This document shows positions 16,460-24,762 of a DNA stretch of 48,393 nucleotides, piece by piece; the stretch's first letter is position 1; the number at the start of each line of letters is the position of its first letter. The notes under the pieces are model-generated. The model saw only the letters and a list, made by a program, of their open reading frames with translations. It had not been told where the DNA came from and ran no database searches. This DNA is from Acidobacteriaceae bacterium (GTDB taxonomy: Bacteria; Acidobacteriota; Terriglobia; Terriglobales; Acidobacteriaceae): assembly GCA_003140235.1 (NCBI GenBank), contig PLJN01000123.1:5525-53917 (forward strand), written 5' to 3'. The position numbers and the translations under genes were made by a program.

Positions 16460-17374
16460 TTAGCTCACCATGGCCGTGCCGGTGACCTGTTCCAGCACGC
16501 GCACCGGCGCAACTTGCGGTGTGACCAGGGCTTCCGGCGGCACAATGAACGTCTGCTCGAGCGCGAACTTGCCGGACATCACAGCGTGGGGAACGCCATC
16601 GGTATAAACCAGCCATGTCCATCCCGGCAGCAGCGCCAGTTCCTGCTTGGACGAATTCTGCTGGAAGTTACCATTTTCCTTGAGCCAATCGTGGAAGTAC
16701 AGCATGAACTCGTCATAGCGCGAGCGGTCGGCGAACGGCAGTCCCATACCGCTGGCCAGATGCACCAGGCTGCGGGCCAGAGCGCCGCGGTACGGCGGAC
16801 TTAGTTTTTCTGACTGCGCCAATTTCGGAACAAAGACGTGAAATGGCTCACCGACGTTCCAAATGCGCGAGGCCTCTGCGTTGATGTTGACGAACACGCG
16901 AAGAATACGGCCACCGCGGGTCGGCCGCGTAGGGAATGCGTCCACGTGGAGCAAATCATTGCGCTTGTGCAGCGGCAGATCGCGGCTGTGTTCTTCCAGC
17001 GGGCGAAAACTGGCAAAGTCCATCTTGCATTTGCCGGCATACGGCGCGAGAAATGAATCCACAAACCCGGCGGTCTCTTTCGAAAAATGTCGCATGATCC
17101 CCAGGAGGCGTTCACGGTCCGGCGAGTCCGCGGCAACGCCTTTCAGCAGGTCGCGCGAAGGCCTGAACGAAATGTTCTTATGAAATCGAGACTCGGCCTG
17201 CTTCTGCGATAGCAGAAACTCGCGGTCGCTCTGCGGCAAATCAAAGGGGACCGTGGGAAAAAAAAGCACATGCCCGCGTTCCAGTTGATCACAATACCAG
17301 CGGGCCTGTTCCGCAAGCCACGACTTCGGCTGGTAGCCGTTGACTTGCAGTAAAGCCGGGTCTGAATTCTTCAT
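16460..17374 (-). CDS. kdoO: Kdo 3-hydroxylase, Fe(II)/2-oxoglutarate dependent
   Basis: About 304 residues matching the Kdo-hydroxylase family, which converts 3-deoxy-D-manno-octulosonate of the lipopolysaccharide inner core to Ko (3-hydroxylated Kdo). Visible signs are NDLLHVDAFPTRPTRGGRIL, giving the HxD iron ligands, the following RVFVNINAEASRIWNVGEPF block typical of the family, and DGVPHAVMSGKFALEQTF with the distal His. The start is uncertain: ATG at 17374 has AATAAT six bases upstream and would be leaderless, while ATG at 17395 adds seven residues; neither has a Shine-Dalgarno sequence. No other lipopolysaccharide gene lies beside it. Confidence 0.8.
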   Translation of the reverse strand: MKNSDPALLQVNGYQPKSWLAEQARWYCDQLERGHVLFFPTVPFDLPQSDREFLLSQKQAESRFHKNISFRPSRDLLKGVAADSPDRERLLGIMRHFSKETAGFVDSFLAPYAGKCKMDFASFRPLEEHSRDLPLHKRNDLLHVDAFPTRPTRGGRILRVFVNINAEASRIWNVGEPFHVFVPKLAQSEKLSPPYRGALARSLVHLASGMGLPFADRSRYDEFMLYFHDWLKENGNFQQNSSKQELALLPGWTWLVYTDGVPHAVMSGKFALEQTFIVPPEALVTPQVAPVRVLEQVTGTAMVS

Positions 17375-17581
17375 GGTCGGATTATTGTCTGGCATGCGGC
17401 ACTTTTCAGAGAGAAGAATTTTGGATCGACGAGCCCACCCCAAGCACTTGTGTGTTCAGCGCCGGCTACGCTACTTGCGGGAGATGCTGGAGACTTCACC
17501 GCCGAAATCAACTGGAAATTGTTTCACGTGGAACATAGCAAAGACGCTGGTTCAAGCGCAACCTGAGTTGAAAATACGAAA

Positions 17582-17603
17582 GGCCCGGTATGCGCCGGGC
17601 CCT
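17582..17603 (-). terminator. Intrinsic terminator after trxA
   Basis: GGCCCGG and CCGGGCC form a 7-base GC-rich stem around a short loop, 28 bases beyond the trxA stop. On the minus strand it is followed by a T-rich run (TTTCGTATTTTC), as expected of a Rho-independent terminator for trxA. Confidence 0.7.
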
Positions 17604-17631
17604 CGAACCTTAGAAATCACACAAAGCACAG

Positions 17632-17994
17632 TTATTGGGCGAGCACCTTGTTGAGCGCGTCCTCGATGTAGGCGCGCGAAACATTGCCGCCGACGATCTG
17701 TTGCTGCACTTTACCGTCTTTAAAAATCAGCAGCGTCGGGATGCCCCGCACGCCGTAACGTTGCGGGGTGCTCGGACAATTGTCCACATCCATTTTCCCC
17801 ACTGTCACCCTGCCGGCAAACGCCGTGGCTACTTCGTCCACAGTGGGCGCAATGGCCTTGCAAGGGCTGCACCATGTGGCCCAGAAATCTACCATCACCG
17901 GCTGCGAGTTCTTGAGCACCACCTGGTCAAAATTGGCGTCTGTTACTTCAACGGTCTTGCTGCTGGCCGCTCCTGCGACCGTATCGATTGCCAT
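17632..17994 (-). CDS. trxA: Thioredoxin with a CSPC active site
   Basis: A 120-residue single-domain thioredoxin, the cytoplasmic protein-disulfide reductant. The ATG at 17994 has AAGGGG at 18004-18009 as ribosome site and is preferred over the open frame continuing to 18036. The fold signatures are VDFWATWCSPCK, the buried Asp strand VGKMDVDNCPSTPQRYGV, and the cis-Pro loop GIPTLLIFKDG. The usual WCGPC active site is WCSPC here, so Gly is replaced by Ser between the catalytic cysteines. A third Cys lies in VDNCPST. The gene appears monocistronic. Confidence 0.93.
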   Translation of the reverse strand: MAIDTVAGAASSKTVEVTDANFDQVVLKNSQPVMVDFWATWCSPCKAIAPTVDEVATAFAGRVTVGKMDVDNCPSTPQRYGVRGIPTLLIFKDGKVQQQIVGGNVSRAYIEDALNKVLAQ

Positions 17995-18294
17995 GAATTT
18001 GTTCCCCTTTCTGCAAGGTTCAGGGCCAAGTCCCAAGGAATTGTTACGTCTGGCCCAAATATCCTAACAAACATTAGATGACGCTGGCTGCCGGAAGATT
18101 CTTCTGCCCGCAATTTGCAGCCGACAGAGAGAGAATCCCGGGGGCCTGACTCTCGCCGGGTTGCGTTACGTTAGGCCGTCACGGCGGACGCCGGCGGACA
18201 CGAGGCAAAGTTACTAAAGTGATATAGACGCATAGATAAACAGCGTCCTAGACTCAGTTTGGTGGTATGGCAGTTCTGGGGGAGGGCTGCCCGG

Positions 18295-18331
18295 GCGTCC
18301 TGCGATTAACGTCGCAGGGCGCTTGTTTTTT
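18295..18331 (+). terminator. Terminator-like hairpin in the sucA leader; possible attenuator or small-RNA end
   Basis: GCGTCCTGCGA (18295-18305) pairs with TCGCAGGGCGC (18312-18322) over 11 positions with one G-T wobble, around loop TTAACG, followed by TTGTTTTTT. This is a strong intrinsic terminator on the plus strand, yet no plus-strand gene precedes it: the 460 bases from 17995 to 18455 hold no coding frame I can support. A TATAGA box at 18223-18228 and a second stem, GGCAG/CTGCC, at about 18269-18291 lie upstream. The element could attenuate sucA or end a roughly 100-base RNA. No known riboswitch was recognised. Confidence 0.6.
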
Positions 18332-18455
18332 GGATCGACCAAAACTTCCGTAGGTCTCCGGCCATTCAAATCGCAGCGTGCAAGTGTTATCCTCGTAAGG
18401 AAGATCTTCAGGAACTTGTTTCAGAGCGGTCCTGTCACTTTTGGAACCACCAACC

Positions 18456-20936
18456 ATGACTCCAAGCGCAGAGCTACAAATCAGCGAACTCCAGTCCCTG
18501 GAGCGCGAACGTGTGTTCGATCTGTTCCGGCGCTGGGGTTTCATGGACGCCGAACTATATCCGTTCGGCGGGCCCATTGCCGGGGGTTTTCCGGAAATTC
18601 GAATCGAGGGCACCGCAGCGGACGAAGCCCGGCACATCTATTGCGGCTCCATTGGCGCGGAGTTCATGCATCTTCCGCAAAGCGATCGCCGCGAGTGGGT
18701 CCAGGAGCGTTTGGAAGACGAAAACTTCGGATCGCAAACGATTGATCGCCGCTGGTTGACCGAGCGGCTGCTGCAAGCTGATCTGTTCGAGCAGATTCTT
18801 CAGACGCGTTATCTCGGCACCAAGCGTTATTCCGGCGAAGGCGCTACCGCGCAGATTCCGCTGCTCGATACAGTGCTCGAAACCGGCGTTGAGCTGGGAG
18901 CGCACACGGCCGTGCTGGCCATGAGCCATCGCGGACGCCTTGCCGTGATGTCGCTGGTGGTGGGTGTGCCTTTGGAAAACGTTCTTGCCGGGTTTGAAGA
19001 CGTTGATCCGCGCAGCGTGCTGGGCGGCGGTGACGTGAAATATCATCACGGTGCAACCGGCGAGTACCACACACGGAGCGGCAAGCCCGTGCGCATGCAT
19101 CTGGTGTCGAACCCCAGCCATCTCGAAGCCGTGGACCCGGTAGCTCTGGGCCGCAGCCGCGCCAAGCAGACCCACATTGGCGAAAACGGCGTCCGCGAAA
19201 TTTTTCCAATCATCCTGCATGGTGACGCCGCATTTTCCGGCCAGGGTATTTGGGCGGAGACACTGAATTTTTCCGGGCTAAAGGGCTTTTCCGTGGGCGG
19301 ATGCGTCCACGTGATAGTGAACAACATGATTGGCTTCACCACCAATCCTCGTGAGTTGCATACCGCGCGCTTTGCTTCCGACCTGGCCAAGCGCCAAGCT
19401 ATCCCAATTTTCCACGTGAACGCGGAAGACCCGGAAGCCGTGTTGCGCGTGGCCCGGCTGGCGGCGGAGTACCGCTATCACTTTGGCAGTGACGTGGTGA
19501 TTGATCTCATCGGCTATCGCCGCCATGGTCACAGTGAAGTGGATGATCCCACCATTACCCAGCCCCTGCTCTATAAGAAGATCAACGCTCGTCCGCCGCT
19601 GTTTCAGCTCTACGCGCAAAAGAGCAAGATTGACACCGCGGAGATGGAGTCGCGCTTCCGCAAAGAAGTAGACGTGGCTTATGACGCAGCGGCGAAGATG
19701 CAAAAGGCACCCGTGCTGCGCCACTTGCCCGGTTACTGGGGCAAGTATGTTGGCGGACGCTACAACGCTGCATTGGAAGTGCCCACTGCGGTAGACGAAG
19801 ACACTCTACGCCAGCTCACGCACGGTCTTACCAGCTATCCCACAGACTTCGCGATCCATCCCAAAGTAAAAAAGCTGTTGGAGCAGCGGGAGAAAATGGG
19901 CACCGGCACAACGCCGCTCGACTACGGCATGGCGGAAGCTCTAGCTTTCGGGTCACTGTTGACCGAAGGAATTCCGATTCGCCTCTCCGGGCAGGACAGC
20001 CGCCGCGGCACTTTCAATCATCGCCATTCCGTGCTGATTGACACGGAGAATGAGCAGGAGTACGTCCCGCTGAACCATCTTGCGGCCGACCAGTCGTCGT
20101 TCGAAGCTTACAACTCCATTCTGTCGGAAGCAGCGGTTCTCGGCTTTGAATACGGATACAGCCGCGATTATCCCGATGCACTGGTGCTATGGGAAGCCCA
20201 GTTCGGAGATTTCGCCAACGGCGCGCAGGTCATCATTGACCAATTTATTGCTGCTGGAGAAGACAAGTGGGGGCTTCTTTCCGGATTGGTGATGCTGTTG
20301 CCGCACGGCTACGAAGGCCAAGGCCCGGAGCATTCCAGCGCGCGCCTTGAACGCTATTTGCAACTCACGGCCAAAGACAACATGCAGGTCTGCCAGCCCT
20401 CGACTGCCGCGCAATATTTTCATTTACTGCGGCGACAAGCGCTCCGCAACTGGCGCAAACCGCTAATTGCGCTGACGCCCAAAGGCATGCTGCGCCATCC
20501 GGCGGCGGCGAGTCCACTGAGCGAGCTGAGCATTGGCAGCTTCCAAACCGTGATTCAAGACCCCGAAATCATCAGCGGCGAGCGCGTCATCCTGTGTACC
20601 GGAAAAATCGGCCACGAGCTGCGGCTCGATCGCAAGCGCCGCGGTGATACGCGCACGGCAATCGTTTTTGTGGAACAGCTGCATCCTCTGCCGGAAGCGG
20701 AACTGGCAGCGGCCATCGCGCAACATGCCGGCGCGCGCGAATTGCTGTGGGTGCAGGAAGAGCCAGCCAACATGGGAGCGCTCCATTACATCTATCCTGA
20801 GATAGAGCGGCTGGCCGGCGGAGCGCGCGTCCGTTCGGTAAAACGCTCGGCTTCGTCCAGCCCCTCCACGGGATCGCACACTGCGCACGAGATGGAGCAA
20901 AAGACGCTGCTGGAAATGGCGTTCGCGGAAATTTAG
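18456..20936 (+). CDS. sucA: 2-oxoglutarate dehydrogenase E1 component
   Basis: Thiamine-diphosphate E1 subunit that decarboxylates 2-oxoglutarate and passes the succinyl group to the E2 lipoyl domain in the TCA cycle. Landmarks are GVELGAHTAVLAMSHRGRL (about residues 148-166), KYHHGATGEY, the cofactor segment GDAAFSGQGIWAETLNFSG near 256 with VNNMIGFTTNP after it, and a C-terminal transketolase-like domain. At 826 residues it is shorter than the enterobacterial enzyme of about 930, mainly at the N-terminus, though MTPSAELQISELQSLERERV is an orderly beginning. The ATG at 18456 lacks a clear Shine-Dalgarno sequence; an in-frame TTG lies at 18441. The usual partner sucB is not adjacent. Confidence 0.95.
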   Translation: MTPSAELQISELQSLERERVFDLFRRWGFMDAELYPFGGPIAGGFPEIRIEGTAADEARHIYCGSIGAEFMHLPQSDRREWVQERLEDENFGSQTIDRRWLTERLLQADLFEQILQTRYLGTKRYSGEGATAQIPLLDTVLETGVELGAHTAVLAMSHRGRLAVMSLVVGVPLENVLAGFEDVDPRSVLGGGDVKYHHGATGEYHTRSGKPVRMHLVSNPSHLEAVDPVALGRSRAKQTHIGENGVREIFPIILHGDAAFSGQGIWAETLNFSGLKGFSVGGCVHVIVNNMIGFTTNPRELHTARFASDLAKRQAIPIFHVNAEDPEAVLRVARLAAEYRYHFGSDVVIDLIGYRRHGHSEVDDPTITQPLLYKKINARPPLFQLYAQKSKIDTAEMESRFRKEVDVAYDAAAKMQKAPVLRHLPGYWGKYVGGRYNAALEVPTAVDEDTLRQLTHGLTSYPTDFAIHPKVKKLLEQREKMGTGTTPLDYGMAEALAFGSLLTEGIPIRLSGQDSRRGTFNHRHSVLIDTENEQEYVPLNHLAADQSSFEAYNSILSEAAVLGFEYGYSRDYPDALVLWEAQFGDFANGAQVIIDQFIAAGEDKWGLLSGLVMLLPHGYEGQGPEHSSARLERYLQLTAKDNMQVCQPSTAAQYFHLLRRQALRNWRKPLIALTPKGMLRHPAAASPLSELSIGSFQTVIQDPEIISGERVILCTGKIGHELRLDRKRRGDTRTAIVFVEQLHPLPEAELAAAIAQHAGARELLWVQEEPANMGALHYIYPEIERLAGGARVRSVKRSASSSPSTGSHTAHEMEQKTLLEMAFAEI

Positions 20937-20947
20937 ACAAAAAGTTT

Positions 20948-20964
20948 CGCGGGAATAGCCCGCG
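20948..20964 (+). terminator. Short hairpin after sucA
   Basis: CGCGGG and CCCGCG form a perfect 6-base stem with a 5-base loop, 12 bases after the sucA stop, followed by TTGCTCCTGT, only weakly T-rich. It may be a weak terminator separating sucA from the superoxide dismutase gene. Confidence 0.4.
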
Positions 20965-21006
20965 TTGCTCCTGTAGTTTGGGAGAAGAAAAGAAAAGGTG
21001 ATTGAT

Positions 21007-21630
21007 ATGGCTTATGAAGTCCCTGCATTGCCCTACGCGTACAACGCGCTGGAGCCCCACATTGACGAAGCAACCATGCATCTCCATCACGACAAGCACC
21101 ACGCGGCTTATGTCACAAAGCTGAATGGCGCGGTGGAGAAATATCCCGACCTTCAGAAAAAGACCGCTGAAGAATTGGTCCGCACGCTCAGCACTTTGCC
21201 GGAAGACATTCGCGGCGCAGTCCGCAACAACGGCGGCGGTCACGTGAACCACACCATGTTCTGGGAGATCATGGGCCCCCACAAAGGCGGCGTGCCCACG
21301 GGCGCCATTGCTGACGCCATCAACCGGTCGTTTGGCAACTTCGACGCTTTCAAAGAAAAATTTGAAGCTGCCGGCGTAGGCCAGTTTGGCAGCGGCTGGG
21401 TGTGGCTGGTACGTACGAAAACCGGTGAGTTCCAGATCAAGGCAACCGCGAACCAGGACAATCCCATGACCAATGGAGAGTTTCCGGTAATGGGCAATGA
21501 CGTCTGGGAGCATGCCTACTATCTGAAATATCAGAACCGCCGCCCCGACTACCTGAAAGCCTGGTGGAACGTGGTGAATTGGGACGAGATCAACAAGCGT
21601 CTCGCTCAGGCGGACAGCTTTTTCAAATAA
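21007..21630 (+). CDS. Superoxide dismutase, Mn/Fe family (Mn-type residues)
   Basis: Converts superoxide to hydrogen peroxide and oxygen. The 207-residue product begins [20 protein letters not shown]; the ATG at 21007 has AAAAGG about 8 bases upstream, while an in-frame GTG at 20998 is less likely. Metal ligands are visible as the first His in EPHID, the His of VNHTMFW, and Asp/His of [11 protein letters not shown]. The outer-sphere Gln lies in TANQDNP, the position used by manganese enzymes, so Mn is the likelier metal, although cambialistic use cannot be excluded. No signal peptide, so it is cytoplasmic. A good terminator follows. Confidence 0.95.
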   Translation: MAYEVPALPYAYNALEPHIDEATMHLHHDKHHAAYVTKLNGAVEKYPDLQKKTAEELVRTLSTLPEDIRGAVRNNGGGHVNHTMFWEIMGPHKGGVPTGAIADAINRSFGNFDAFKEKFEAAGVGQFGSGWVWLVRTKTGEFQIKATANQDNPMTNGEFPVMGNDVWEHAYYLKYQNRRPDYLKAWWNVVNWDEINKRLAQADSFFK

Positions 21631-21650
21631 CGCCGCAAATTAGTGATGGA

Positions 21651-21680
21651 AGCCGCTCTCTCGGGAGCGGCTTTTTGTTT
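21651..21680 (+). terminator. Intrinsic terminator of the superoxide dismutase gene
   Basis: AGCCGCTC and GAGCGGCT form a perfect 8-base stem with loop TCTCGG, followed by TTTTGTTT. It lies between the convergent dismutase and alkyltransferase genes and its T-run touches the end of the latter. Confidence 0.85.
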
Positions 21681-22173
21681 AGAACAGTCTCACGCCTTCC
21701 AGTTGCAGAAGTTTTTCCTTGGTTTCCAACCCGCCACCGTAGCCGGTGAGTGTGCCATTGGCGCCAATGACCCGGTGGCAAGGCACAACAATGGCAATGG
21801 GATTTTGATGGTTTGCCTGACCAACGGCGCGAAACGCTTTCGGGCTACCAACTTTTTCCGCCAGCTCCGCGTAGGAGCAGGTCTGGCCGTAAGGAATTTC
21901 GCACAGGGCGTTCCAGCACTTCTTCTGGAAGTCTGTGCCGACCAGGTCCAGGTCGAAATCAAAGTCGCGTAATTCGCCGCGAAAGTAGGCCTGCAATTTG
22001 TCCTGATAAAGCCGCAGCATGGCCGACGACTCAATCCAGACCTCGTCTTTTTCGGGCTCAGGCAATTTGCCGCGATGGAATTGCAGGCAGCGCAGTCCGC
22101 GCGCGGTGGCCGCGAGCAGCAGTGGACCGACGGGAGACTCCATCAACGCATAGTGCACAGTCTGACCGGACAT
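21679..22173 (-). CDS. ogt: Methylated-DNA--protein-cysteine S-methyltransferase
   Basis: A 164-residue suicide DNA-repair enzyme that removes alkyl groups from O6-alkylguanine. The acceptor motif IVVPCHRVIG is present, preceded by the helix-turn-helix segment CEIPYGQTCSYAELAEKVG and the arginine-finger region FRAVGQANHQNP. The N-terminal ribonuclease-like domain (YALMESPVGPLLLAATARGL) is normal for Ogt. There is no AdaA domain, so it lacks an adaptive-response sensor. No Shine-Dalgarno sequence is visible; TAGCAT lies 8 bases upstream of the ATG. Confidence 0.95.
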   Translation of the reverse strand: MSGQTVHYALMESPVGPLLLAATARGLRCLQFHRGKLPEPEKDEVWIESSAMLRLYQDKLQAYFRGELRDFDFDLDLVGTDFQKKCWNALCEIPYGQTCSYAELAEKVGSPKAFRAVGQANHQNPIAIVVPCHRVIGANGTLTGYGGGLETKEKLLQLEGVRLF

Positions 22174-22222
22174 AGAAAGAAATGCTATCAGCTTCGCCGG
22201 CCTTACATCGCGAAAAAACTGA

Positions 22223-23261
22223 CTACTCTCGCGGTACTTCGATACTGGTCGTGGCCGTCCCGATCAGCCTGGTTTTTACATCGCGCACACCGATCTTGAG
22301 CGTGTACTTGCCCGGGGCGAGAGTTAGTTTCTGTGTCAGTTCCAGACGGCTGGCCATGATCGCGGCATAGGTGTCCGGTTTGAGGGCGGTGGTCACGGTA
22401 TCGGCCGCGTTCGCCACGAGCTTGCCTTTCTTGTCAAAAGCATAGGTTCATAAACGGATTATTGGAGTCGGCATCCGGCGCCAGGTAGAAAGGAAACGCT
22501 CCGGAGAGCCAGATCAGGTTCTTGCGTCCGGGAAAACCGGCCACATTGCGCCCAATACTTTTTAGCGCTTCCACGGTAAGAGTGACGCGCATATCCGTCA
22601 TCAACGCCTGCTGTTCCGACTGAAAGTCGGCGATCGATTGCGCCGCCATGCTGGACGAATCCCCAAACGGATCGTACGAATGCAACGCCAGCTTTTTGAT
22701 CGCCTCCTGCAACACGGCGGGATCGGTGGTGAAGTCCTGCACCAGCCGCAGCTTGCTGCCCAGCGTGTAAATCGCCACGTTGTGCCGCGTTCCCATATTC
22801 TTGAGATAGTTGACCAGTTGTTGGCGCATGTAAGGCTGGTCTTTGGTCAGTGTATTCAGAGCGTCAATCAGCACCACGGTCGGCGGTCCGTCCGCGAGAT
22901 TGACGTCCGGGATATTGGTGAAGACGTTCGGCGGCAGAACGCGCGGGGCAAACTGACTGCGTCCCGCGGGCATGCCTTCGCGGGCGCCAAAAGCGCGAAT
23001 CATCTGCTGCCGGCCGTTCTCCAGGACCACGAAATCCGATGGTTGCAGTCCGGTGACCGGATCGCCGTTGTTATTGGTCACCACGGCGTCCACCAGCACC
23101 ATACGCGTGGACACTTTCAATGACGGTATTGGCGCTGTTCCGCTGTTTTGCGTGGTTGCCGGACTGGGGGCGGGCTGTCCGGCTTGCTGGGCGCTAAGGC
23201 AAAGTGCGGCTGAAAACAAAATGAAGAAGAATGGCCTGATTCGGCTTTGCAACTTCAGCAT
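22223..23261 (-). pseudogene. Decayed seventh VWFA-related gene (internal deletion plus frameshift)
   Basis: The 5' part (23261 down to about 22434) encodes a signal peptide, LKVSTRMVLVDAVVTNNNGDPVTGL, VVLIDALNTLTKDQ and GFPGRKNLIWLSGAFPFYLAPD, the first half of the family found at 6365-16454. It then hits a stop after NPFMNLCF. In another frame, from about 22433 to 22223, the sequence continues YAFDKKGKLVANAADTVTTA and ends LTLAPGKYTLKIGVRDVKTRLIGTATTSIEVPRE, the family C-terminus. The roughly 200 residues between, including the YPIDAAG and YYTLDYYP blocks, are missing. A deletion that also shifted the frame explains this. The start has GGGAGAA upstream, so a truncated protein might still be made. 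Confidence 0.8.
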
Positions 23262-23385
23262 AAACGTTCTCCCGGCATGCCAGCTTCACATTCTACAGCC
23301 GGAGGAGCCGAAGCGGACGAATGGGAGAGAAAAGTTAATGGCCCGTTAACATTGTGTGTGGCGATCAGAAAGGCCGCGAGGGCGA

Positions 23386-24312
23386 TTACGTATGGTCGTG
23401 CCGGTGCTGCGGACTCACAGGAATCACGCATCCATGGGCAATATCGCATACCACGTTCTCGAATTGAATCGTGGTGTGATGGATGTGGAAGCGGGCGGCC
23501 AGCACTTCTTTCACGCGCCGCAGGATGGCTTCGCTTTCGGAAACCTGGATATCGGCAATTCCAATATGGCATGACAACGCGTGGGTTTCCGATCCAATGC
23601 TCCACACATGAACGTCATGCACGTCATTCACGCCATCCACGGCGGTGAGACAGGAGGCGATCTGCTCCACGGAGATCCCGCGAGGCGCGCCTTCCAGCAG
23701 AATGTTCAGCGTCTCTCGGATGATGCCCAGCGACGACCAGAGAATCAGGCAGCCAATGCCCATCGAGAGCGCAGGGTCCACCCAGTTTTTCCCGGTCCAC
23801 AAGATCACCCAGCCGCCCACAATCACGGCGGCGGTGGAAAGCGTGTCGCCCAACTGATGAATGAAGGCGCTGCGAATATTCACGTCGCTGGAGGAACGAA
23901 ACAGGAACCAGGACATTACGCCGTTCATCAAAACGCCGGCCACGGCCACCCAGATCATCAGCTTGGGCTGCACGGCAACCGGCTGCTGCATACGCAGAAT
24001 CGCTTCATAAAAAATGTAAAACGCAATGAACACCAGCGTGAGCGCATTCACAAAAGCCGCCAGCACCCCTGCGCGATGATAGCCAAAAGTCTTGGTGGCG
24101 CTGGGCGGGCGCGTCTGGATGTACACCGCAACCCAGGAGAGCAGAAGAGCCAGCAGGTCAGTTACGTTGTGTCCGGCTTCTGAAAGCAATGCCAGACTGT
24201 GCGCACGGAGCCCGGCCACCAGAGTCACCAGCACATAGATAAACGTCGCCACCAGTGAGTAGCGCAGCACTGTGGCGCTGGAATGTCCGTGCGAGTGGGA
24301 ATGGCCTGACAT
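23386..24312 (-). CDS. Cation diffusion facilitator (CzcD/ZitB-type metal efflux)
   Basis: Proton-coupled exporter of Zn, Cd or Co from the cytoplasm, 308 residues with six predicted membrane helices. It begins with a metal-binding His-rich tail (MSGHSHSHGHS). The transport-site motifs are HNVTD in helix II and HQLGD in helix V, the HxxxD pair typical of zinc-preferring members. The cytoplasmic C-terminal domain contains VHDVHVWSIGSETHALSCHI, which carries metal-binding His in the family. TAAACT lies six bases upstream of the ATG and no Shine-Dalgarno sequence is seen, so translation may be leaderless. A His-rich C-terminus (PQHRHDHT) is also present. Confidence 0.95.
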   Translation of the reverse strand: MSGHSHSHGHSSATVLRYSLVATFIYVLVTLVAGLRAHSLALLSEAGHNVTDLLALLLSWVAVYIQTRPPSATKTFGYHRAGVLAAFVNALTLVFIAFYIFYEAILRMQQPVAVQPKLMIWVAVAGVLMNGVMSWFLFRSSSDVNIRSAFIHQLGDTLSTAAVIVGGWVILWTGKNWVDPALSMGIGCLILWSSLGIIRETLNILLEGAPRGISVEQIASCLTAVDGVNDVHDVHVWSIGSETHALSCHIGIADIQVSESEAILRRVKEVLAARFHIHHTTIQFENVVCDIAHGCVIPVSPQHRHDHT

Positions 24313-24327
24313 AGTTAAAGTTTACCG

Positions 24328-24762
24328 CTATTCGCACTCAATGCCCTGGCTGACACGAAATACGTGGCCGTCCGGGTGCCGCACATGCATCTCGCGGACG
24401 TTCCATGGCATGTCGTTGGGCGGGAAAGTGACGTCGAGCCCGGCCGCCGCACACTGTTTGTGGATCTCATCCACGTTGTCCACAAACACCGACATCCAGA
24501 CACCTTTGTCGGCCATTTCGTCTCCGTCTGGTCCAAACGTATAGGCGTTGGCGCCCTTGCCGCGGCCACCCTGGCCTCCCAGGCAAAGAAAAATCTCGCA
24601 TTCGCCTGACCCGATCGCCCCGAAAGTCGGAGGCGTTCCCCAATCCCACATTTTTTTCCAGCCCCATTTTTCGAACCAGGCGAAGCTGGCGGAGATGTCG
24701 GATACGTTCAATATCGGGTTAATGTGTTTCGCATTCATTTGCGGAAGAATAGCGCTTTCCAT
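24328..24762 (-). CDS. VOC-superfamily protein (glyoxalase/bleomycin-resistance fold)
   Basis: A 144-residue protein with two beta-alpha-beta-beta-beta modules: HINPILNVSDISASFAWFEK at the N-terminus and VWMSVFVDNVDEIHKQCAAAG in the second half, ending HVRHPDGHVFRVSQG. This is the vicinal-oxygen-chelate fold used by glyoxalases, dioxygenases and antibiotic-binding proteins, and the particular activity cannot be told. Its ATG overlaps the TGA of the upstream aldolase gene in the order TGATG, so the two are probably translationally coupled; an internal ATG at 24738 is an alternative start. The Gly-rich loop GGQGGRGKGANAY is a noticeable insertion. Confidence 0.8.
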   Translation of the reverse strand: MESAILPQMNAKHINPILNVSDISASFAWFEKWGWKKMWDWGTPPTFGAIGSGECEIFLCLGGQGGRGKGANAYTFGPDGDEMADKGVWMSVFVDNVDEIHKQCAAAGLDVTFPPNDMPWNVREMHVRHPDGHVFRVSQGIECE

